This document shows positions 7,301 through 14,414 of a DNA stretch of 19,897 nucleotides, one piece after another; positions within the stretch are counted from its first letter, which is position 1; every line of letters begins with the position of its first letter. Source of the stretch: JAWXVD01 sp044425705 (lineage in GTDB: Bacteria > Bacillota > Clostridia > Lachnospirales > Lachnospiraceae); the NCBI GenBank assembly GCA_044425705.1, contig JAWXVD010000056.1, positions 1-19,897 of the forward strand. Direction: 5' to 3'. A model generated the notes under the pieces. The model was not told where the DNA came from. It saw only the letters and a program-made list of their open reading frames with translations, and did not search any database. A program made the position numbers and the translations under genes.

Positions 7301-9652
7301 ATGAGATTATGGTATCAACAAGAATCAAAAAAATGGACAGATGCACTACCTATTGGGAATGGTAGAATGGGGGCTATGGTTTATGGAAAGGTAGCACAAG
7401 AAAAAGTATGCTTGAACGAAGATACCTTATGGTCTGGTTATCCACAAAATACACAGATTAAAGATGCTGCAAAAACTTATAAAGTCATGCAAAACCTTAT
7501 GAAAGAGCATAAATATGGAGAGGTTGCCGTAGAAATAGAAGATCATTTTCTTGGAAAGTTCAGTGAGTCTTATTTGCCCTTTGGAGATTTAGAATTAGAA
7601 TTTTTAAATTTAAAAGATGCTGAAATTACAGAATATACTAGAGAATTATGTTTAGATACTGCAATTACCAGTGTAAATTTCGTGGGGAATGGAGTGAAAT
7701 ATAAGAGAGAATATTTTGTGTCAAAGCCAGATAATGCAGTCATTATTTCTATCACAGCAAATCAAAAGGAGTCCATTGATTTAGCTATGTCATTTACATG
7801 TCAAATGCCTCATCAGGTGGTTGCACAAGGAAGTACTCTTGTTATGACAGGATTAGCGCCTTCTCATGTAGTACCAGACTATATGGAAGAAGAACCTAAT
7901 CCTATTAGGTATGAAGAAGATGATTGTAAAAAAGGCATGAGATTCTGTGGATTGGCAGAAATGGAAGCTGTTGATGGAAATATCAGTAGTTTGCATGATA
8001 AAATACAGGTGCTTGGTGCTACTCAAGTAACCATTAAAATATTTATGCAGACTAGTTTCAATGGTTATGACAAATTACCTTATGTAGATGGAAAAGATTG
8101 TTTGGCATTGGTAAAAGCAGATTCATCTAATATTGGAGGAAAACCATATGAAGTGATGAAAAAAGAGCATATAGCCGATTATCAAAAATATTATAATCGC
8201 GTTACCCTTTCTTTTTGTGATATAGAGGAAGATAAACCTACCGATGCACGTTTGGAAGAGTTTAAAACAACAAGAGATAGCAAGCATTTATATGAGTTGT
8301 TATTTCACTATGGTAGATACTTGACCATTGCATCTTCACGAGAAGGAACACAACCAGGTAATTTACAGGGAATTTGGAATAAAGATTTGAGACCTACATG
8401 GAGTTGTAATTTTACAATTAATATTAATGCCCAAATGAATTACTGGGGAACGGAAATAGTAAATTTATCGGAATTACATACGCCACTGTTGCAGTTTATT
8501 GAAATATTAGGTGAAACAGGAAAAGAAACAGCAAAAACTCAATACAATGCAAGAGGTAGTGTGGCTCATCATAACTCAGATATATGGGGACTTAGTACAC
8601 CAGTAGGCGAAACTGGTTGGAGAGGGCAAGGAGGAGTCTTATTCTGGAATATGTCATATGGATGGTTAACGAGACATTTGTTTGAGCATTATGAGTATAC
8701 ATTGGATCAAGTATTTTTAAAAGAAAAAGCATATCCAGCAATGAAAGCAGCTGCGGAATACTATTTAGATATTTTAGTGAAAAATGAAGACCAGTATTTA
8801 TGGATTACACCAACTGCTTCACCAGAAAATAAGTTTATGTACGAAGGAAAACCATATAATATCGCTAATCATGCAACCATGACAATTGCAATTGTTCGAG
8901 AAGTATTTGATAATGTAATCAAATGTTGTGATATTTTGGAGCTGGATGAAGCTTTTAAACATACAGTAGAAGAAGCAAAGGGAAAATTATATCCATATCA
9001 GATTGGCTCCAAAGGACAATTGTTAGAATGGGATTTAGAATATGAAGAAGAGGATATGCAACATAGACATATTTCTCATCTATACCCATTGTATCCATCT
9101 AACCAAATTACAGAAGAAACCACACCTGATTTATTTGAGGCTTGCAAAAAAACATTGGAATTTAGAGGAGATAGTGGCACAGGCTGGAGTCTTGCATGGA
9201 AAATTAATTTTTGGGCTAGATTAAAAAATGGAAATAGAGCATTAGAATTAGTAAAAAATCAATTACACTTTGTGGAGACAGATGAAGTCAATTATTCAGA
9301 TGGAGGGGGAACGTATTTGAATATGTTTGATGCCCATCCTCCATTTCAAATTGATGGGAATTTAGGTGCTTATGCAGGTATATGTGAAATGTTAGTCCAG
9401 AGCTATGAGCATACAATTCTTTTATTGCCAGCACTTCCAGATGAATTACCTGATGGAGAAGTGACAGGTTTAAGGGTAAAAAATGGTTTAGAGATAGATT
9501 TTTCATTTGCAAAAGGAAGATTAGAAACAGTAAGTTTGCAATCAAAAGTAGAAGAAATAGTGGGAATTCAAATTGAATATAAAGGAAATAGTGTGTCTCA
9601 TAAATTCTTACCATATGAAACTCTTGTTTTACGATATGCTGACTTTATGTAA
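7301..9652 (+). CDS. GH95 alpha-L-fucosidase, cytoplasmic
   Basis: 783 residues starting at ATG 7301, chosen because AAAAGGAGG ends 5 nt upstream; the in-frame ATG at 7247 lacks a ribosome binding site and would add a non-family 18 residues. The N-terminus is typical of the family (LWYQQESKKWTDALPIGNGR, NEDTLWSGYP). Catalytic features known from Bifidobacterium AfcA are present: the NIN asparagines (Asn374, Asn376 in FTININAQMNYW), the general acid Glu509 in TASPEN, and Asp685 in FQIDGN. The length is normal for GH95 core proteins and there is no signal peptide. It should hydrolyse terminal alpha-1,2-linked fucose from imported oligosaccharides; some GH95 members prefer alpha-L-galactosides, which cannot be excluded. 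A small inverted repeat GTGTC/GACAC at 7213-7234 lies upstream and could be an operator. Confidence 0.95.
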   Translation: MRLWYQQESKKWTDALPIGNGRMGAMVYGKVAQEKVCLNEDTLWSGYPQNTQIKDAAKTYKVMQNLMKEHKYGEVAVEIEDHFLGKFSESYLPFGDLELEFLNLKDAEITEYTRELCLDTAITSVNFVGNGVKYKREYFVSKPDNAVIISITANQKESIDLAMSFTCQMPHQVVAQGSTLVMTGLAPSHVVPDYMEEEPNPIRYEEDDCKKGMRFCGLAEMEAVDGNISSLHDKIQVLGATQVTIKIFMQTSFNGYDKLPYVDGKDCLALVKADSSNIGGKPYEVMKKEHIADYQKYYNRVTLSFCDIEEDKPTDARLEEFKTTRDSKHLYELLFHYGRYLTIASSREGTQPGNLQGIWNKDLRPTWSCNFTININAQMNYWGTEIVNLSELHTPLLQFIEILGETGKETAKTQYNARGSVAHHNSDIWGLSTPVGETGWRGQGGVLFWNMSYGWLTRHLFEHYEYTLDQVFLKEKAYPAMKAAAEYYLDILVKNEDQYLWITPTASPENKFMYEGKPYNIANHATMTIAIVREVFDNVIKCCDILELDEAFKHTVEEAKGKLYPYQIGSKGQLLEWDLEYEEEDMQHRHISHLYPLYPSNQITEETTPDLFEACKKTLEFRGDSGTGWSLAWKINFWARLKNGNRALELVKNQLHFVETDEVNYSDGGGTYLNMFDAHPPFQIDGNLGAYAGICEMLVQSYEHTILLLPALPDELPDGEVTGLRVKNGLEIDFSFAKGRLETVSLQSKVEEIVGIQIEYKGNSVSHKFLPYETLVLRYADFM

Positions 9653-9681
9653 TAGAAGAGAGCGCGTATAACAAATTTACA

Positions 9682-9714
9682 GTTACATTTCACGGCTACA
9701 CCGTAAAATGTAAC
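9682..9714 (-). repeat. 33-nt palindromic repeat, copy B (inverted orientation)
   Basis: Arms GTTACATTTCACGG and CCGTAAAATGTAAC pair at 13 of 14 positions. Read on the minus strand it begins GTTACATTTTACGGTGTAG, close to copies A, C and D. It lies 30 bp after the GH95 stop and lacks a T-tract, so it is not a canonical terminator. Confidence 0.75.
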
Positions 9715-9718
9715 TAAC

Positions 9719-9756
9719 GCATGCCCATTTAAAATCGCCTACGGCGAGGGGCATGC
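9719..9756. repeat. Nested hairpin GCATGCCC...GGGCATGC
   Basis: Outer perfect 8-bp arms GCATGCCC (9719-9726) and GGGCATGC (9749-9756) enclose an inner hairpin CGCC-TAC-GGCG (9736-9746). It is GC-richer than its surroundings and begins 5 bp after copy B, suggesting a composite repeat unit. Confidence 0.65.
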
Positions 9757-9783
9757 TAATTGGCACTCGTAGTTGTTCTCTCC

Positions 9784-9809
9784 ACACAAATCAGCGGAGT
9801 GATTTGTGT
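9784..9809. repeat. Perfect inverted repeat ACACAAATCA / TGATTTGTGT
   Basis: Ten-base arms are separated by the hexamer GCGGAG. It is the third hairpin in the mosaic, and no T-tract follows. Confidence 0.7.
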
Positions 9810-9931
9810 AGGTCTGAAAAGTAACAATTTACACACCCTATACACGAAAATCACATGATAATGATAGTAAAATTGTAAAAAATATTGTAAAATATAATAA
9901 TGCGGTAGTATAAATCAATAGGAGGTGCAAA

Positions 9932-10753
9932 GTGCCAACAACATATGCACATTTTAAATTAGGTGAAAATGCAAAAAAGGATTGTAGTCCTAGGGTGAAG
10001 AAAGCAATAGAAGCTTACCCTGAACTCTTTTCTATAGGTTTACATGGACCAGATATTTTATTTTATTACAAGGCACTACAGAAGCATCCAGTGAATCATT
10101 TGGGTCATGTAATACATGGACGTAGTGGCTATGATTTCTTCGCAAAAAGTAGGGAAATATTAGAACAGGGCAAAAACAATGAAAATGAATATGACGAAGC
10201 ACAATTATCATATATTTTAGGTGTGATTGGCCACTTCTCTCTTGATGTGATCTGTCATGGATATATTGGAGAAGAGATATCAAGAACGGGAATTTCTCAT
10301 GCAGAAATTGAAATGGAGTTTGACAGAAGAATGATGGTAGATGATGGCTTGAATCCAGTATCTCATAAAGTCACAGGACATCTTGTGGCATCATCTGAGA
10401 ACGCAAGGGTAATCAAAGACTTTTATGAGGGAATTACACAGGAGGAAATGTTAACTTCATTAAGAAGTATGAGATTTTTCTTGGATTTCCTTGTAGCACC
10501 ATATGCCATTAAGAGAAATATTATTACAGGAGCTTTAAAATTAGCAGGGAAATATGAAAGCATGGGAGGACTTATGATTAGCTTAATCAGAAATCCTAAA
10601 TGCAATGGAAGTACAGAAAAGCTGTTAGAGCTACATAAGAAAGCCAGTAAATTGGCAGTAAGATTAATGGATGAATACTTAGATGTATTGGACAATGAGG
10701 GCACATTTGATCATATTTATGGATATAATTTTGAGACAAAATTACCAGACTGA
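9932..10753 (+). CDS. Zinc-dependent phospholipase C-family protein
   Basis: 273 residues from a GTG start, set by AGGAGG at 9920-9925. The fold family is the zinc-dependent phospholipase C/S1-P1 group (PF00882). Visible candidate metal ligands are His7, His38 with Asp41 (GLHGPDILFYY), His62 (HVIHG), His101 with Asp105 (GHFSLDVICHG), His109, and His123 with Glu127. Unlike clostridial alpha-toxins there is no signal peptide and no C-terminal C2-like domain, so it is probably cytoplasmic. Substrate is unknown; family members of this short type are common in Clostridia and mostly uncharacterised. It is followed by an MFS gene in the same direction after 88 bp. Confidence 0.85.
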   Translation: MPTTYAHFKLGENAKKDCSPRVKKAIEAYPELFSIGLHGPDILFYYKALQKHPVNHLGHVIHGRSGYDFFAKSREILEQGKNNENEYDEAQLSYILGVIGHFSLDVICHGYIGEEISRTGISHAEIEMEFDRRMMVDDGLNPVSHKVTGHLVASSENARVIKDFYEGITQEEMLTSLRSMRFFLDFLVAPYAIKRNIITGALKLAGKYESMGGLMISLIRNPKCNGSTEKLLELHKKASKLAVRLMDEYLDVLDNEGTFDHIYGYNFETKLPD

Positions 10754-10775
10754 GAAAAAGGTATCGTTATCAATG

Positions 10776-10813
10776 CCAGTGAATGCATCTTTGCAAGCAA
10801 GTAAAATCACTGG
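10776..10813. promoter_or_regulatory. Inverted repeat CCAGTGA/TCACTGG before the MFS gene
   Basis: Perfect 7-bp arms (10776-10782 and 10807-10813) with a 24-bp spacer lie 28 bp before the next start. There is no T-tract. It could be an operator or an mRNA hairpin; function is not shown. Confidence 0.3.
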
Positions 10814-10841
10814 ACTTTAAAAATGAAGGGGATAGATAAAA

Positions 10842-12077
<1,236 letters not shown>

Positions 12078-12097
12078 AAAAATGCGATAAACTAGAC

Positions 12098-12127
12098 TTG
12101 AAACATAAATCGTCAAGAATATATAAT
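12098..12127 (+). promoter_or_regulatory. Predicted sigma-A promoter of the Spo0A-like gene
   Basis: TTGAAA (12098-12103), an 18-bp spacer and a perfect TATAAT (12122-12127). A loose 0A-box-like string CGTCAAG lies in the spacer, so autoregulation is conceivable but unproven. Confidence 0.6.
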
Positions 12128-12221
12128 AATCTCGTAACAAAAAAGCAGGATAAAGTCATAAGATACGAAAAAAAGTTTAAAAACAAAAGATGGTGAAATA
12201 AAAAGTGGAGGATTACAAGCT

Positions 12222-12770
12222 ATGGAGCAAATTAATGTAGTTACCACGAAAGATAATGATCGAATTGTGCAAATATTGACAGATTTGATGAAAACAGATA
12301 AAGAATTTCAAATTATGATTACAGTGCCATCAGAAAAGAAACAGCTAGATTACAAAGAACCTGCCAGAGGGGGCACCGTATACGAGAAAAATTTACAAAA
12401 AGGCTTACAAATTGGAAATCATGATCTGGAAAAAGATGTAACAGAGATGATCCATGAAATTGGTGTACCAGCACATATTAAAGGATATCAATATTTGAGA
12501 GAAGCAATCATCATGTCGGTAGAAGATAGTGATATGTTAAACTCTATTACTAAAATATTATATCCATCTATTGGAAAGCGATTTCAAACTACCCCAAGTC
12601 GTGTGGAACGTGCCATTAGGCATGCAATAGAAGTGGCTTGGAGCCGTGGAAAAATGGAAACATTAGATGCATTATTTGGTTATACTATCAATACAGGGAA
12701 GGGAAAACCAACCAATTCGGAATTTATTGCCTTAATTGCAGATAAAATTAGGTTACAGTATAGAAATTAA
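12222..12770 (+). CDS. Receiver-deleted Spo0A paralogue (Spo0A C-terminal DNA-binding domain)
   Basis: 182 residues, against about 260-270 for Spo0A. Residues 68-180 are a complete Spo0A effector domain (PF08769): DLEKDVTEMIHEIGVPAHIK, YLREAI, KILYPSIGKRF, the DNA-recognition segment SRVERAIRHAIEVAWSRG (126-143) and GKPTNSEFIALIADKIRL. Residues 1-35 (MEQINVVTTKDNDR...KEFQIM) resemble the first strand and helix of a Spo0A receiver, where the acidic-pocket ADDN is changed to TKDN. The rest of the receiver, including the phosphoacceptor aspartate, is absent and replaced by a short linker. There is no upstream ORF to supply it. GGAGG lies 10 nt before the ATG. Inference: it binds 0A boxes without phosphorylation control, either as a constitutive regulator or as a competitor of true Spo0A. 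Confidence 0.92.
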   Translation: MEQINVVTTKDNDRIVQILTDLMKTDKEFQIMITVPSEKKQLDYKEPARGGTVYEKNLQKGLQIGNHDLEKDVTEMIHEIGVPAHIKGYQYLREAIIMSVEDSDMLNSITKILYPSIGKRFQTTPSRVERAIRHAIEVAWSRGKMETLDALFGYTINTGKGKPTNSEFIALIADKIRLQYRN

Positions 12771-12800
12771 TTGCCTTATTGTGGTGATATGATGTATAAT
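12771..12800 (+). promoter_or_regulatory. Predicted sigma-A promoter of glgA
   Basis: TTGCCT (12771-12776), an 18-bp spacer and TATAAT (12795-12800), starting directly after the Spo0A-like stop codon. The AGGAGG at 12836-12841 follows. Confidence 0.6.
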
Positions 12801-12850
12801 ACTTGGTATAAATACATTGTGAGTAAGTTGTACTTAGGAGGGTGTTCGGG

Positions 12851-14299
12851 ATGAAGAATATATTATTTATTGCATCAGAAAGTGTACCATTTATTAAAAC
12901 TGGAGGATTGGCAGATGTTGTTGGATCCTTACCAAAATGTTTAGACAAAGAGTATTATGATGTACGTGTTATTTTACCAAAGTATGTATGTATGAATCAA
13001 AAAGTAAAGGATATGTTAGTGTATAAAGATTCTTTCTACATGGATTTTAATTGGAAGGATACATATGTAGGTATTTTAGAAGCTGAGTATGAAGGAATTA
13101 AATTTTATTTTATTGATAATGAAGGATATTTTGGTGGATTTAAAGCATATGGAGACAATGCCTTATTTGAAATAGAAAAGTATGCATTCTTTTCAAAGGC
13201 GGCACTTTCTATTTTACCAGTGATAGATTTTAGACCTGAGGTGATTCATTGTCATGATTGGCAAACAGGTTTAGTACCAGTTTATTTAAAAGAACGTTTT
13301 CAAAATGATCCATATTTCCAAAATATTAAAACAGCAATTACAATTCACAATTTGAAATTCCAAGGAAAGTGGAGTATCAAAGAAGTACAAAGCATTACAG
13401 GATTATCAGATTATTATTTTACACCAGCATGTTTAGAGGCTTATGAAGATGCGAATTTATTGAAAGGTGGATTGGTTTTTGCAGATGCCATTACTACAGT
13501 AAGTGATACCTATGCAGAAGAGATTAAAACAGACTTCTATGGGGAAGGATTAAATGGATTATTAAATAATAGAGCCAATGATTTGAGAGGTATTGTAAAC
13601 GGAATCGATTATGATGAGTTTAATCCAGAAACAGACGAAAGTATTCCAAAACACTATAATGCCATTAACTTTAGAAAAGAGAAATTAAAAAATAAAAAAG
13701 CATTGCAAGAAGAGTTAGGCTTAGAAAAGAATGAAAAGAAATTTATGGTTGGTATTGTTTCTAGATTAACTGACCAAAAAGGATTTGATTTGATTAATTA
13801 TGTGATGGAGGAGTTGTGTCAGGAAGATATTCAATTAGTTATTTTAGGAACAGGAGAAGAACAATACGAAAACATGTTCCGCCATTTCGATTGGAAGTAT
13901 GGTGATAAAGTGAGTGCTAATATTTTCTATTCGGAAGCCTTATCACATAGAATCTATGCAGCTTGTGACGCTTTCTTAATGCCATCGTTATTTGAACCTT
14001 GTGGATTAAGCCAGTTAATGTCACTTCGATATGGAACAATCCCTATTGTTAGAGAAACAGGCGGTTTAAAAGATACAGTAGAATCTTACAATGAATTTGA
14101 GAGCACAGGAACAGGATTTAGCTTTGTAAATTATAATGCACATGAAATGTTAGATACGGTGAGATATGCGAAAAATATTTATTATGGAAAGAAAAGAGAA
14201 TGGAATAAAATTGTAGATCGTGCTATGGCAGCAGATTTTTCTTGGGAAGCATCGGCTAAAAAATATCAAGAAATGTACGATTGGTTGATTGAAGGTTAG
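12851..14299 (+). CDS. glgA: Glycogen synthase (ADP-glucose type, GT5)
   Basis: 482 residues from ATG 12851; AGGAGG ends 9 nt upstream, whereas the in-frame GTG at 12842 abuts it and is rejected. It transfers glucose from ADP-glucose to the growing alpha-1,4-glucan. Seen: KTGGLADV with Lys16, the ADP-glucose binding motif of bacterial and plant starch synthases; HCHDWQTG; TVSDTYAEEI; VGIVSRLTDQKGFDL; and the retaining-GT motif FEPCGLSQ with Glu382. The length is standard. No glgB, glgC, glgD or glgP is adjacent, so it is an orphan copy. Spo0A is known to be needed for granulose storage in some clostridia, which makes the Spo0A-like neighbour suggestive. Confidence 0.96.
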   Translation: MKNILFIASESVPFIKTGGLADVVGSLPKCLDKEYYDVRVILPKYVCMNQKVKDMLVYKDSFYMDFNWKDTYVGILEAEYEGIKFYFIDNEGYFGGFKAYGDNALFEIEKYAFFSKAALSILPVIDFRPEVIHCHDWQTGLVPVYLKERFQNDPYFQNIKTAITIHNLKFQGKWSIKEVQSITGLSDYYFTPACLEAYEDANLLKGGLVFADAITTVSDTYAEEIKTDFYGEGLNGLLNNRANDLRGIVNGIDYDEFNPETDESIPKHYNAINFRKEKLKNKKALQEELGLEKNEKKFMVGIVSRLTDQKGFDLINYVMEELCQEDIQLVILGTGEEQYENMFRHFDWKYGDKVSANIFYSEALSHRIYAACDAFLMPSLFEPCGLSQLMSLRYGTIPIVRETGGLKDTVESYNEFESTGTGFSFVNYNAHEMLDTVRYAKNIYYGKKREWNKIVDRAMAADFSWEASAKKYQEMYDWLIEG

Positions 14300-14317
14300 A
14301 GAAAAAGCATCAATTTT

Positions 14318-14362
14318 AAAAGGATTATGAAATCAAATGTTTGATTTCATAATCCTTTTTTT
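14318..14362. terminator. Rho-independent terminator shared by glgA and the convergent PBP gene
   Basis: Perfect 19-bp arms (14318-14336 and 14341-14359) with a 4-nt loop, followed on the plus strand by a T-tract. It begins 18 nt after the glgA stop. On the minus strand it follows the PBP stop by about 55 nt with a short T-run, so it may act in both directions. Confidence 0.9.
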
Positions 14363-14414
14363 GCTGTTTAAGTTTTCAGTTCTGTTATTGTTTCAATTTA
14401 TTTGTGATTTCAGT

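Larger units (their letters stand above)
9653..9931. other. Repeat-rich intergenic mosaic after the GH95 gene
   Basis: About 180 bp of this gap consists of three consecutive hairpins of different sequence (9682-9714, 9719-9756, 9784-9809), loosely bracketed by short similar strings TAACAAATTTACA (9669) and TAACAATTTACA (9822). The remainder is AT-rich with a TATAAT at 9893-9898 that may serve the next gene. No ORF is supported. Confidence 0.6.

Noticed and set aside
9288..9614. Minus-strand open frame of 108 codons in the GH95 gene
   Set aside because: It lies opposite the conserved catalytic FQIDGN region of a real enzyme; leucine-rich shadow.
9682..9714. Terminator for the GH95 gene
   Set aside because: The stem is good but has no T-tract, and the same palindrome occurs elsewhere in leaders and between other genes, so it is better called a repeat.
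12842..12850. GTG start for glgA at 12842
   Set aside because: It abuts the AGGAGG motif, leaving no spacing; ATG 12851 gives the normal family N-terminus MKNILFIASE.
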